A stretch of DNA of 64,000 nt from assembly GCA_046327745.1 (NCBI GenBank), contig JAXLXV010000017.1, positions 62,001 to 126,000 on the forward strand, written 5' to 3'. Positions 22,012 through 30,838 of the stretch are shown here, piece after piece. The notes under the pieces are model-generated. The model did not search any database, was not told the origin of the DNA, and was given only the letters and a program-made list of their open reading frames with translations. Position 1 is the first letter of the stretch; the number at the start of each line of letters is the position of its first letter. The position numbers were made by a program, and so were the translations under genes. Source of the DNA: JABAQJ01 sp046327745 (GTDB lineage Bacteria > Gemmatimonadota > Gemmatimonadetes > Gemmatimonadales > Gemmatimonadaceae).

Positions 22012-22288
22012 GCGTGGAAGTAACCCGTGCTAGTCACGGAGTTCAATCCAGCAAGAATTCGAAAGTCGTGGCGGGCTTTGGCCGTCAGCGCGCGTCCTGA
22101 GAGGCGTCGTGGAGAGCGCGAGCGCCGTGTGGGACAAGGGGTGGCCGACGCCGAGGCCCCCCGCTAGCGTTCTGCGGGCGTCGTGGCCCGAACTCGCACG
22201 CACCGAGTGATGGCACGAACTCGCGCAGGCACATGGTTAGGCGCCTTCTGCACTTGGCGCCCGTTGATCACCCACGAGGATACCATCC

Positions 22289-22714
22289 ATGATTACTCGT
22301 AAGGCAGACGCCCGTTGGGAAGGCGACTTGAAGGCTGGGAAGGGCAACATCCGACTCGGCAGTGGCGCCTTTGAAGGCAAATACTCCTTCGGTACGCGGT
22401 TCGAGGGCAGCCCCGGAACGAATCCGGAAGAGCTACTTGGCGCGGCTCACGCGGCGTGCTTCACCATGGCGTTGTCCGCCGCGTTGGCACGGGCCGGCCA
22501 CGTGCCGACCAGCGTGGATACGACGGCGTCCGTGCACCTCGACAAGGTGAATGACGGGTTCTCCGTGACCGGCATCGACCTGGTCACCCGCGGTGTGATC
22601 CCTGGGCTGACAGCGGAGGAGTTCACGCGATTCGCTGAGGACGCCAAGAAGGGGTGCATCATTTCGCGCGCCTTGGCGGCCGTCCCCATGACCGTGTCGG
22701 CATCGCTCGCCTAA
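22289..22714 (+). CDS. osmC: OsmC-family peroxiredoxin
   Basis: A 141-residue OsmC/Ohr-type thiol peroxidase that reduces organic hydroperoxides. The two redox cysteines are C57 (AAHAACFTMALSAAL) and C123 (KKGCIISRAL). The N-terminus ITRKADARWEGDLKAGKG and the PEELLGAAHAACF block place it in the OsmC rather than the Ohr subgroup. Its stop falls within GCCTAAC. It is followed 25 bp later by an acetyltransferase gene. The leader holds a GGCGCC...GGCGCC inverted pair (about 22241-22261), which may be an operator; that is a guess. Confidence 0.92.
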   Translation: MITRKADARWEGDLKAGKGNIRLGSGAFEGKYSFGTRFEGSPGTNPEELLGAAHAACFTMALSAALARAGHVPTSVDTTASVHLDKVNDGFSVTGIDLVTRGVIPGLTAEEFTRFAEDAKKGCIISRALAAVPMTVSASLA

Positions 22715-22739
22715 CGCACGTCAGGCGAGGGTTCACACC

Positions 22740-23378
22740 ATGAGCGATCCCGCGCGGCGTTCAGCCGACTGGCCCATTGCCGCGCGGGCGTTGGCGGCAT
22801 CGTTCGTTGGAAACCCGTTTTATGAGGCGCTGGTGGCGGGCTGCGCTGAGCAGGATCGAGAAGGGCGGCTGGTCGAATACTTTCTGGCGTCGATGGATGA
22901 AGGGGAGGCCCATGGTCGCGTGCATGTGACGGATCCGCCGGACGGCGGCGCGGCCATCTGGCATGCCCCGCTGCCCGCGCCGCCAGCAGCAACAGCAACC
23001 AAGCACGCCCGGTTGGCTGCGGCGTTGCCCGCACGGGGCTACGATAGTTACTGCGCGATTGGGGCGTCCATGGCCGCCTTTACGAGCGACCTGATCGCCC
23101 CAAATACCTGGTACCTCTCGATCCTCGGCGTAAATCCAGCGCGGCAAGGCTCGGGCGTCGGCACGCAATTGGTGCGGCAGATGCTCGACGAACTCGATGG
23201 GTTGGGCGTGCCCAGTTTCCTGGAAACGTTCACGACCGAGGCGGTGCGGTGGTACGAGCGGTTGGGCTACCGATCGATCGGTGACACGGTGGAGCCAACC
23301 CTGAATCGGCGATATTGGGTCATGCGCCGAGACGCCACGTTAGGCACCGCCAAGCCGGAGCGTTCTGGCACCGCATAG
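22740..23378 (+). CDS. GNAT-family N-acetyltransferase
   Basis: A 212-residue acyltransferase of the GNAT superfamily. The acetyl-CoA pyrophosphate loop is visible as VNPARQGSGVGTQLVRQ (about 122-138; R/Q-x-x-G-x-G). It is preceded by the beta strand WYLSILGV and followed by VPSFLETFTTEAVRWYERLGY, a typical C-terminal GNAT segment. The acceptor substrate is unknown. It follows the OsmC-type gene closely and may share its transcript. Confidence 0.88.
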   Translation: MSDPARRSADWPIAARALAASFVGNPFYEALVAGCAEQDREGRLVEYFLASMDEGEAHGRVHVTDPPDGGAAIWHAPLPAPPAATATKHARLAAALPARGYDSYCAIGASMAAFTSDLIAPNTWYLSILGVNPARQGSGVGTQLVRQMLDELDGLGVPSFLETFTTEAVRWYERLGYRSIGDTVEPTLNRRYWVMRRDATLGTAKPERSGTA

Positions 23379-23414
23379 CCATGCGGCGGAGTGACTGCGA
23401 GCGTGACGGAGCTG

Positions 23415-24314
23415 TTAGGCCCGCAGTCCTGCCAGGATCGAATTGAGGTTGGTGCTGCCGGCGAGATCCCTGATGCGGTTCTCGACCCGCGGGAAAACGG
23501 TATTTGCCTCGCCTTGGAACCGAGTAAACAACGCCTTCAAGTCGGCGGTGCTCAGCTTGCGCCCTTGGGCGTAGTACTGTTCGGCGGCATGGCCCAGCGC
23601 ATAGGTCGTGGCGAAGGTGACGGCGGTGCCGGCGGCCATTCCGGCGGCTCCGCCCAGCAGCCCGCCAAAGATCCCGCGGCCGATGCCTCCCAAGACGCCG
23701 CGGACGATGCCTTCCATCATGTGCCCTGCCGCGCCGATGCCCAGCACGGCGGCCAGATCCTTGGCCTGGGCCATGTCGAACTGCTGGCCATGCCGCTGGC
23801 CAATGGTATAGACGAGCCTCAGCTGCAACGGCAGGATCGCCATGCCGGCCAAGCGATGTGGCAGGAGTTCACAAGCTCCAGTGAGCATCGCTTGGTCCAG
23901 AATGAACGTATCCAAGTCGCCCTTGGGCGCGTTCGTCGGGCCCGACTTCATGGCGCCGGCAGCCGCCGCGTAAGTGGAAGAGGCATCGGCCGAACCCGCC
24001 ACGGCGCCCAGCGATCGCGACAAGGCCGCCAGAAAGGCCGCCTCCTTTTCGTTAGGTTCGCCGTCGGCGTGACACACCGCTGCCGCCGTGTCGTACGCTG
24101 CTACGCGTGCCTCATCGTTTGACAGGTTCGCCGCGAGGTCAGTCAGATCCGCTGTCCCACGCACCGCTTGCTGCAACAACGGGTCGTCCGCGGACAACCC
24201 GAGCCGAGCCGCTGCGGCGGCAATGTTATCCCGCTCGGCATCCGATTGGTTTCCGTCGGCGGCCGCGGCCAGCGCCGCAATGGCGATGATCGTTTGGGCG
24301 TCACGTGAATTCAT
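23415..24314 (-). CDS. TerB-like / DUF697-type membrane-associated protein
   Basis: A 299-residue protein. The N-terminal ~110 residues resemble a TerB-type helical domain (AALAAAADGNQSDAERDNI and the repeated acidic ADGEPNEKEAAFL). The C-terminal part (about 140-275) looks like a DUF697 module: LPLQLRLVYTIGQRHG, then a glycine-rich hydrophobic stretch (about 190-225) that could enter the membrane. TerB domains are linked to tellurite resistance and stress sensing, but no other ter genes are present, so a tellurite role should not be assumed. Its stop is part of a GCCTAAC motif. Confidence 0.7.
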   Translation of the reverse strand: MNSRDAQTIIAIAALAAAADGNQSDAERDNIAAAAARLGLSADDPLLQQAVRGTADLTDLAANLSNDEARVAAYDTAAAVCHADGEPNEKEAAFLAALSRSLGAVAGSADASSTYAAAAGAMKSGPTNAPKGDLDTFILDQAMLTGACELLPHRLAGMAILPLQLRLVYTIGQRHGQQFDMAQAKDLAAVLGIGAAGHMMEGIVRGVLGGIGRGIFGGLLGGAAGMAAGTAVTFATTYALGHAAEQYYAQGRKLSTADLKALFTRFQGEANTVFPRVENRIRDLAGSTNLNSILAGLRA

Positions 24315-24404
24315 ACGACGTACTCGAGAAAGAGGAGGCTGTTCGGTCTTTCAAGCTGCGCATTCACGCACCCAAAGACCACTGGTAAACGCCTGACGCA
24401 GGCA

Positions 24405-25523
24405 CTACGCGAGCTGACTCGCGCTGGTGCCAATACGGGTCAACGCGGCGCGGATCTTCTCGGGCTCGTATCCCACCGTGATCCGTAAGTGGTTTTCCGC
24501 ACCCAATAGCGATCCTGGGGCGACGAGAACGCTCCCCGACCGGCGGATGTGCTCCGCCAGTTCGTACGAGGCCATGGGCAACTCATACCGCACAAACGCA
24601 ATCGCGGTTGCTTCTGACGGGCCGACGTCGAAACGCCCGGCTTGCGTGGCGATCCAGTCGCGCATGACCTCCCACCCGCTGGACGTCAAACGCTTCTGGC
24701 GCTGAATGAGCGTCGGTCGCTTTTGCGGCGTCAACGCGAACTCGGCCATCGTCATGCTTGGCGCGGCCGCTGCGATCGTGGCGTACTCGTGTCGTCGCCA
24801 CAACTGCTGAATGGTCGCCGCATCGGCGACGGCCCAGCCAATACGCAGGCCGGCGAGCCCGTACGCCTTGGAGAGTGAGTTGGTGCAGATCACTCGGCCA
24901 TACTGCCCCCAGAACGTCGGCGTTTCGTCGATGCCACCGTGCTCTGTGCCAACGTACACCTCGTCCGCATGCAGCCAGGCTCCCACCCGCTCACACGCCG
25001 CGACCACCCGTTTCATCTCGTGCGCGGTGAGAATTGAACCCGTCGGATTGTTGGGGTTCACGATAGAAAGCAACTTTGTCCGCGGCGTCATAGAGGCGTC
25101 GAGTGCGTCTAGATCCAACCGCCACCCGCGATCCTCGCGTAGGGGCACCTCGCGAACCTTGCATCCCGCCATTCGTGCCAGTCCCCACACCTGACGATAG
25201 CCAGGGGTGACGACCACCACCTCGTCACCGGGATCGAGCAGCGTCGAGCAGACCATGCTGTTGGCCTGTGCCGCGCCCACCGTCACCAGCACGTTCTCGG
25301 CATTCGCAGCAGGATAGAGCGACGCAATGCGGTCGCGCAGGGCCCGCGTGCCGTTCACTTCAGGATAGAACAGGCCAGTGCGAAGCAGCTGTTCCCTTTC
25401 TTCGGGATCGAGCCACTCGTCTGTGCGCAGGCACTTCACACTGCTATCTGCGAGGTTCATCTCGACCGTGTGCTCCCACATCGATTGGTAGTGCTCGAGC
25501 TCGAAAGGCTGAAAGGCAGTCAT
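24405..25523 (-). CDS. PLP-dependent aminotransferase, class I/II
   Basis: A fold-type I aminotransferase of 372 residues from MTAFQPFELEHY. Diagnostic segments: VNPNNPTGSI, WLHADEVYVG and the PLP-lysine motif NSLSKAYGLAGLRIG, with the Schiff-base lysine in SLSK. The substrate cannot be assigned. The frame stays open 72 codons further upstream (to 25739) through a 33-bp tandem repeat; because 33 is divisible by three, this would add an 11-residue repeating leader (TAAEIRPLRSG-like). I chose 25523 because homologous enzymes begin about here, though neither start has a clear ribosome-binding site. Confidence 0.85.
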   Translation of the reverse strand: MTAFQPFELEHYQSMWEHTVEMNLADSSVKCLRTDEWLDPEEREQLLRTGLFYPEVNGTRALRDRIASLYPAANAENVLVTVGAAQANSMVCSTLLDPGDEVVVVTPGYRQVWGLARMAGCKVREVPLREDRGWRLDLDALDASMTPRTKLLSIVNPNNPTGSILTAHEMKRVVAACERVGAWLHADEVYVGTEHGGIDETPTFWGQYGRVICTNSLSKAYGLAGLRIGWAVADAATIQQLWRRHEYATIAAAAPSMTMAEFALTPQKRPTLIQRQKRLTSSGWEVMRDWIATQAGRFDVGPSEATAIAFVRYELPMASYELAEHIRRSGSVLVAPGSLLGAENHLRITVGYEPEKIRAALTRIGTSASQLA

Positions 25524-25859
25524 GAGAACGGTCGATGGGGTGAGAGGGCGAACCGCGACAATATGGCCTCGCCGTCTGATTTCTGCTGCGGTGGGACCGT
25601 CTGACTGTCGGATTTCGCCGCGGTGTCCTGATCTAAGCGGTCGAATCTCCGCCGCGGTGTCGTGATCTAGCGGTCTAATGTCCGCCGCCGTGTGATGGCC
25701 TCGCCCTCGAAGTTGGCTTCGGCGTGGCCTGTCATCCATCGATGCGTCATCGAATATTGTGGTCAGAATCTCGGCGGAGCGCGTCGTCTGGATAGCGCCG
25801 CGCCCCCGCAGAAATCCTGATGATTCCTTGATGCGGTGCTTCGTCGCAGGCCCTTTCCC
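25524..25859. other. Intergenic region with minisatellite
   Basis: This 336-bp divergent gap separates the aminotransferase from the MerB-like gene. Most of it is the four-copy 33-bp tandem repeat described separately. The rest (25706-25859) should hold the start signals of the MerB-like gene; no convincing promoter or terminator is visible. Confidence 0.6.
25563..25705. repeat. Four-copy degenerate 33-bp tandem repeat
   Basis: Units begin at 25574, 25607, 25640 and 25673, each exactly 33 bp apart, with shared core GTC-(T/G/C)-(G/A)AT then a CGCCGCGGTGT-like block and TGATCTA. The two best copies (25607 and 25640) differ at only a few positions. The array is flanked on both sides by the same 11-mer ATGGCCTCGCC (25563 and 25695, 132 bp apart = 4 x 33). 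There are no spacers, so it is not a CRISPR. Confidence 0.85.
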
Positions 25860-26318
25860 ATGATTGTTCCTAACGACATGCCCCAGGTCGACGCACAGGT
25901 GCGCCTGACCGTGTACGAGCTATTCGCCACCGGCGAGGTGCCCACGCGTTCGGAGGTGGCCCGACGCGTGGCACTCACCGAAGGCGACGTGGCAGCCAGC
26001 TACGAACGATTGGCGGACGCGCATGTGCTGGTCCTGGACCCGCTGACGCGCGAGGTGTGGATGGCCATGCCCTTCTCGGCGGTCCCCACGGCCTTTCGCG
26101 TTGTAGCTGGCGATGCAGCCTGGTGGGCGAACTGCGCGTGGGACGCCTTGGGCATCGCCGCTGCCCTGCACCGCGATGTGCGGGTCGAGACGACGTGCGC
26201 CGATTGCCGTGACCCGATGGTGTTAACGGTGACGCATGGCGACCTCGCGCCGGCGACGGGGATCGCACACTTCGCCGTGCCTGCCGCGGATTGGTGGAAG
26301 GACATCGGGTTCACTTGA
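25860..26318 (+). CDS. Short MerB-like (alkylmercury lyase family) protein
   Basis: A 152-residue protein. The N-terminal ~65 residues form a winged-helix-like region (VPTRSEVARRVALTEGDVAASYERL). The C-terminal part matches the alkylmercury-lyase fold: NCAWDALGIAAAL gives C92-x-x-D95, the same spacing as the catalytic C96/D99 of MerB, and the protein ends HFAVPAADWWKDIGFT. The extra C-terminal region that carries MerB's second catalytic cysteine is absent; C113 and C116 (TTCADC) are present instead. No merA, merR, merT or merP is nearby. It could be a genuine organomercurial lyase relative or an enzyme repurposed for another substrate. ATG at 25860 is preferred to a GTG eight codons earlier. 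Confidence 0.75.
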   Translation: MIVPNDMPQVDAQVRLTVYELFATGEVPTRSEVARRVALTEGDVAASYERLADAHVLVLDPLTREVWMAMPFSAVPTAFRVVAGDAAWWANCAWDALGIAAALHRDVRVETTCADCRDPMVLTVTHGDLAPATGIAHFAVPAADWWKDIGFT

Positions 26319-26549
26319 GCGACCATACGTCTCTTCCGGTCGGAAGAACATGTACAAGCATGGGCTCATGGCGCTGGTCGTCAGCCAGGAAGCGTGATAC
26401 CGCTCCCGCAATTGTGGGAGCTGGCAAAGGTATGGTATGCGGATCGCTTGTCACCCGGCTGGCACCGACGCACGGCCGCAGAGAGTCAGGCGCTATTCAC
26501 CGCGGTGGGGTTGCGCGGACCATTCTGGACGTTGTCTTGACCGTGCGCC

Positions 26550-27806
26550 TCAGCTCACGCGGCGTTCGATCCGCTTGAGCTGACGGAGTGCGGGAACGCG
26601 CCAGGCAGTGATGCTCACCACGGCCAGCGTCATGGAGCCACCAAAGATGACGGACGGCACCGTGCCTATGAGCCGGGCTGCCGCCCCTGACTCAAAGGCC
26701 CCCAGCTCGTTCGAGCTGCCGATGAAAATGGCGTTCACGGCGGAGACGCGTCCCATCAGCTCGGTCGGCGTCATAACCTGAATGAGCGTGGAGCGTATGA
26801 CAGCGGAGATGTTGTCGGCGGCGCCACTGACGACCAGCAACGCCATCGACAGCCAAAACTCGCGCGACAGGGCAAACCCGATCATGCAACAGCCGAAGAT
26901 GGCCACCACGGTCACCAGCGTTCGACCGGCCTGTTGAAAGGGGCCGCGATGCGCGACCACGATCGCCATGCACACGGCGCCGATGCCTGGCCCGGCCTGC
27001 AACAACCCAAGTCCCTGAGCACCCACATGCAGGATCTCCGTGGCAAAGACCGGCATGAGTGCCACCGCACCACCAAACAGCACGGCAAAGAGATCCAGCG
27101 TGAGCGCCCCGAGCAGTACGCGTTCTTTGCGCACGAAGGCAATGCCTTCGGCCAAGCTTTCACGAATCGACGTACTGACGTTGGCCCGCGGCATTGGCAC
27201 GTACCGAATAGCGGCCATCGCCAAGAGGGCGATCGCTGCAAACCCCAGGTTCACGGTGTACGCCGTTCGCGCGCCCAACTTGCCGAGCAGCAGGCCGCCG
27301 AGGGCCGGGCCCAGCACACTGCCCAGCTGCCAGGTGGAACTCCGCCAAGTAGCGGCGTTCACGAACGTCTCCCGCGGCACGATTTCCGCCACCAACGCGG
27401 AGCGTGACGACTGCAGGAAGGAACGGGCGATGCCGCACATGCCGATGACCACGTAGTACGGCCAGACGGACGCAGGTAGTGACGACCCGGCGGCAAAGCT
27501 CATGAGGGCGATCGCCGCCACCACGAGCACCGCCAGCGCGCGCAGCGAGATACCCCGCCGGTCCCCTCGATCCACGATGTGTCCGGCGAGGAGCGCCACC
27601 AGGACATACGGAATCACCTCCGCCAGCCCGATAAGGCCTAACGATAGCGGGTCACGGGTGATCTGATAGACCTGCCACGACACCACCACCGCCTGTACCT
27701 GGGAGGCCATGGTCATGGTCAGCAGAGAGGCGACGAACCACCGGAAGTTCCCGATGCGCAGGGCGGCGTACGGTTCGTGTACGTCGGAGGAGGGGGCGGT
27801 GGTCAC
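26550..27806 (-). CDS. MFS transporter, EntS/MFS_3-like
   Basis: A 418-residue major facilitator with about 12 hydrophobic helices. Characteristic segments: NFRWFVASLLTMTMASQVQ and VSWQVYQITRDPLSLGLIG in helix 1-2, the loop VDRGDRRGISLRALAV, and QSSRSALVAEIVPRE before helix 6. These match the EntS/enterobactin-exporter-like MFS_3 group, proton-driven exporters of siderophores or drugs. The substrate is unknown. Start is GTG (27806); I see no strong ribosome-binding site. It lies downstream of the kelch gene's terminator on the same strand. The 231-bp gap to the MerB-like gene holds nothing recognisable. Confidence 0.88.
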   Translation of the reverse strand: MTTAPSSDVHEPYAALRIGNFRWFVASLLTMTMASQVQAVVVSWQVYQITRDPLSLGLIGLAEVIPYVLVALLAGHIVDRGDRRGISLRALAVLVVAAIALMSFAAGSSLPASVWPYYVVIGMCGIARSFLQSSRSALVAEIVPRETFVNAATWRSSTWQLGSVLGPALGGLLLGKLGARTAYTVNLGFAAIALLAMAAIRYVPMPRANVSTSIRESLAEGIAFVRKERVLLGALTLDLFAVLFGGAVALMPVFATEILHVGAQGLGLLQAGPGIGAVCMAIVVAHRGPFQQAGRTLVTVVAIFGCCMIGFALSREFWLSMALLVVSGAADNISAVIRSTLIQVMTPTELMGRVSAVNAIFIGSSNELGAFESGAAARLIGTVPSVIFGGSMTLAVVSITAWRVPALRQLKRIERRVS

Positions 27807-27832
27807 GTGGCGAAAAATATCGCCGGGAAAGC

Positions 27833-27870
27833 CATCGCGCCCTCGCAGGTCGACTTGCGAGGGCGCGATG
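27833..27870 (-). terminator. Perfect 15-bp hairpin after the kelch gene
   Basis: CATCGCGCCCTCGCA (27833-27847) pairs fully with TGCGAGGGCGCGATG (27856-27870) across an 8-nt loop. On the minus strand it lies 23 bases after the kelch gene stop. A U-rich run (ATATTTTT) follows only after about 14 bases, so it is a probable but not textbook intrinsic terminator. Confidence 0.65.
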
Positions 27871-27893
27871 AACTACGATGCGCTAACGTACGC

Positions 27894-29747
27894 TTACGGC
27901 GTGTACTTCCGTGTCGCGGTGGTGGTGGTGCCGTTCTGCCGGAACCCTCCGAACGTGTAGATCTGGCCGGACACGACGGCGCTGGTCGTAAATCCCAAAG
28001 CCTCAGGAGCGATCGACCGCGAGGACCATGTCTTGGTACCACCGTCAAAGCGGCTCACCGTGTTCTGATTCACACCGGCGTTGTTCACACCGAAGAACTG
28101 GTACACGGCCGTACCGACTGCGCCACCCGACGACCCAACCACCGTCGCCGGCGAGCTTGGGCCGCTCACCCATCCCTGCGTCGTGGTATTGAAGCCGTCG
28201 ATGGAGTTGTTCAGTCCACCCGAACCCCGGCCGCCGACCACCACAAAATAATTGGCAACGCCGACCGCCATACCTTCGCTGTGGGAGTTGGTCGCATTGG
28301 CAATCGTCGTCCAGCTGTTGGTGGCTGGCGTGTACACATAGACCTTCTTGCCATCGAAGGTTGATCCGTCAGCACCAACGGCCACGTAGATCTTGCCGGC
28401 CACCACGCCCGCGGAGGCAAAGCCGATGGGTGTGGGCGCCGTGGCGCGGCTGGTCCAAATGTTTGTCGCGGGGTCGTACTCGAACACGGTATTGGTGGCG
28501 CTGCTGGCCGTGTCGCCAGCGAATCCACCGATCAAGTACACTTTGCCATTCACGGCAGCGCCGGCTGCGGCCCAGCGGCCGGCGGGAAGCGGCGCCACCG
28601 TGCTCCAGCTGTCGGTGACGCTGTTGTAGCGCTCGACGCTATTCAACGGCGTAATGCCGGCATTCGCGCGGCCACCCATGACATAGACATCACCGTTGAC
28701 GCTGGCGGACGACAGGTAGGCGCGGGCCGTCGGCATGGCGGTCTGCGTCACCCACCAGTCACCAGGGGTGTACTTCTGCACGCTGGCCTCGATGGCATTG
28801 GCTGTGTTACCACCGACGACGTAGAGTTCACCATTCAGGACATTGCCCGACGCTGAGCCGACCGCGATCGGCATGTTGGCGCGTGCCACCCAAGTCCCGC
28901 CCTTCGCATCCAAGTATTCGCTCGTGTTCAGGGCGCCGGCCGTGGTGTAACCTGCAGCCGAGACGGCGACGTTGTTGATCACGCCCGTCACGTGTGATAC
29001 GCGTTGCGTCAGATGCCCCGGACCGGGGGTCCATGCATTCGTTGCCGGATCGTACACATCCACGCCGCTGCCAACCGTTCCATTGTCCCAGTACACCTTG
29101 CCGTTCACCGCGTACACGGTGCCGCCAGAATGCGTCCCCGGAGCGTTCGGGAGTTGCGCCCATCCGTTGGTGACCGGGTCGTACCGCAGGAGCTTTCCCG
29201 TTTCTCCGCTAAAATCGCAGCCGATCCCTACGTACATGATGTTGCCCAGCGCCGTTGATCCGCCGCACGCGCCGGGAATGGGCATGGCAGTGCGCGTGGT
29301 CCATACGTTGGCCACCGGATCGTACACATTAAGCACTGACTGATACGCCGTGCCGTTCCAGCCGCCCGGTACGTACACCAGGGAGCCTAACGTCGTCGCT
29401 CCGAGCTGCGAATTAAGTTTGGTAGGCAGCGGCGCCTTCGTGGCCCAGCTGTTGGTGCTTGGCGTCCATTCGGTCACGAGGTTGTAGATCGACGTAGCAT
29501 CCGAGCCTCCGATGACATATAGCCGCCCATTCGCCGACGCGGTGACCGTGTACGAACGCGCCACGGGCATAGGAGCAATCGTCGTCCATTGATTGCTTGC
29601 CTGGATTGAGCCGCTGGTCACCGAGAGATCGAATTCCGAGCTGGCGGCAGTCGGCGCCAGCGATGGCGAGGGGCTCTCACTCGAGCAGGCACTGAACAGG
29701 ACGATGGCGACTGTGGCAACCACGGAACGACGGCGCGTACGAATCAC
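27894..29747 (-). CDS. Kelch-repeat lipoprotein (secreted beta-propeller)
   Basis: A 617-residue protein with a lipoprotein signal (IRTRRRSVVATVAIVLFSAC, lipobox FSAC) and then about a dozen kelch motifs through to the C-terminus. Each has a pattern like LYVIGG ... YDPVTNGW, VYDPATNAWTPGP or VYVMGGRANAG. Kelch repeats fold into beta-propellers used for binding or as carbohydrate-oxidase-type scaffolds; no enzyme motif is seen. GTG at 29747 was chosen because CTGGAGAACGCTC just upstream supplies GGAGA at good spacing and because it begins the lipoprotein signal; the frame remains open 86 codons further but that part overlaps the divergent gene. Its promoter region contains a CRP-like site. Confidence 0.88.
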   Translation of the reverse strand: MIRTRRRSVVATVAIVLFSACSSESPSPSLAPTAASSEFDLSVTSGSIQASNQWTTIAPMPVARSYTVTASANGRLYVIGGSDATSIYNLVTEWTPSTNSWATKAPLPTKLNSQLGATTLGSLVYVPGGWNGTAYQSVLNVYDPVANVWTTRTAMPIPGACGGSTALGNIMYVGIGCDFSGETGKLLRYDPVTNGWAQLPNAPGTHSGGTVYAVNGKVYWDNGTVGSGVDVYDPATNAWTPGPGHLTQRVSHVTGVINNVAVSAAGYTTAGALNTSEYLDAKGGTWVARANMPIAVGSASGNVLNGELYVVGGNTANAIEASVQKYTPGDWWVTQTAMPTARAYLSSASVNGDVYVMGGRANAGITPLNSVERYNSVTDSWSTVAPLPAGRWAAAGAAVNGKVYLIGGFAGDTASSATNTVFEYDPATNIWTSRATAPTPIGFASAGVVAGKIYVAVGADGSTFDGKKVYVYTPATNSWTTIANATNSHSEGMAVGVANYFVVVGGRGSGGLNNSIDGFNTTTQGWVSGPSSPATVVGSSGGAVGTAVYQFFGVNNAGVNQNTVSRFDGGTKTWSSRSIAPEALGFTTSAVVSGQIYTFGGFRQNGTTTTATRKYTP

Positions 29748-29840
29748 GAGCGTTCTCCAGCGTGGCAATGAGGAATGCAACGCCGCATGCACGTGGCGTT
29801 TGAGGGGAGCGCCAATCTGGTCGGGACAGCGCGACGAAAA

Positions 29841-29856
29841 TGTGATATGGTTCACA
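29841..29856. promoter_or_regulatory. CRP/FNR-family-like binding site TGTGA-N6-TCACA
   Basis: TGTGATATGGTTCACA has both half-sites of the CRP consensus with the correct 6-bp spacing. It lies in the 206-bp divergent region, 94 bp upstream of the kelch gene start and 98 bp upstream of the membrane-protein start, so it could act on either. No CRP/FNR regulator gene is in the window. Confidence 0.55.
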
Positions 29857-29953
29857 ACAAGCCACGGGAGGTTCAACGCATCCCGCCCTTGGCACGGAGT
29901 TTCTGACTCGGCGTTGAAACTGCGAAGCATTTCTCTCTGGCCGGGAAGTCCGA

Positions 29954-30676
29954 ATGACTGCACCGACATTTCGCGCGCTCGACCCAGCGAAGATCCAAGA
30001 GACACTGAGCCGACTGAGGCAACGCATCGAGGAGCGATTCCCGACGGCTGGTCTCGTCAACGTCGCCCGCGACCTTGGCGCACTCGGTGAGCACTGCGCG
30101 GTTGAATCTGTGCAACTCGGGGTTCCCAACTGGCCACTCCGCGTTGGCGCGGGGTTGCTCCTGCTTGTCATGCTGGCGGGTGTGATTGCCACGGTGAGTC
30201 AGTTGTGGCCGGAACGCTCGTCGTTCAATACCATCGCCGAACTCATTCAGGCGATTGACTCGGCCGTGAATGACGCGGTGTTTCTCGGGATTGCGGTCTG
30301 GTTCTTCCTGACCTTCGAACGACGACTGAAGCGTCGCGTAGCGCTACGGACCATCCATCAGCTTCGAAGCGTTGCTCACATCGTGGACATGCATCAGTTG
30401 ACCAAGGATCCAGAGCGGTTGATGTCACCACAGCCGAATACCGCGTCGTCGCCGGCTCGCACCATGACCTCGGATCAGTTGGGGCGGTACTTGGACTACT
30501 GCAGTGAGATGTTGAGCCTAACCAGCAAGCTGGCCGCGTTGTACGTGCAGCGCTTCGACGACACTGTCGTTCTGCAGGCGGTGAATGAGGTGGAGTCACT
30601 CACGAACGGTCTTTCACGAAAGATCTGGCAGAAGATCTCGATTCTCGAAGCTGGCGCGAATCGCCGGGAGGCATAG
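29954..30676 (+). CDS. Conserved two-helix membrane protein, function unknown
   Basis: A 240-residue protein I cannot name. It has a soluble N-terminus (about 1-60, beginning MTAPTFRALDPAKIQETL), a first membrane helix (about 62-82, RVGAGLLLLVMLAGVIATV), a loop with FNTIAELIQAIDSAVNDAV, and a second helix (about 107-123, VFLGIAVWFFLTFE). A cytoplasmic region predicted to be helical follows (ALRTIHQLRSVAHIVDMHQLTKDP and a C-terminal helix). No enzyme motif is visible. ATG at 29954 follows GGGAAG. It is divergent from the kelch lipoprotein and about 160 bp upstream of the cytochrome pair. Confidence 0.75.
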   Translation: MTAPTFRALDPAKIQETLSRLRQRIEERFPTAGLVNVARDLGALGEHCAVESVQLGVPNWPLRVGAGLLLLVMLAGVIATVSQLWPERSSFNTIAELIQAIDSAVNDAVFLGIAVWFFLTFERRLKRRVALRTIHQLRSVAHIVDMHQLTKDPERLMSPQPNTASSPARTMTSDQLGRYLDYCSEMLSLTSKLAALYVQRFDDTVVLQAVNEVESLTNGLSRKIWQKISILEAGANRREA

Positions 30677-30838
30677 CCGCCGCGTGCGGGGCGGCACTCC
30701 CTGGCTGGCAGGTTCGCTGGCGCATGACGCGGAACCGTGGTCGTATTGGCATCTGCACGCTCGAGGCGGTTCGCCTGGGATCGGGGGCGAGTTATCGCGT
30801 GCGATCCCGTTGTCGCCCGGTTGTCGGCCCTGTATTCT

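Noticed and set aside
23415..24314. Tellurite-resistance operon
   Set aside because: There is a TerB-like domain only; no terA/C/D/E/Z genes are nearby.
25563..25705. Possible CRISPR array
   Set aside because: The units are contiguous 33-bp tandem repeats without spacers, and there are no cas genes.
26291..26578. Small plus-strand open frame between the MerB-like and MFS genes
   Set aside because: It overlaps both neighbours, has no start signal and has low-complexity shadow-like composition.
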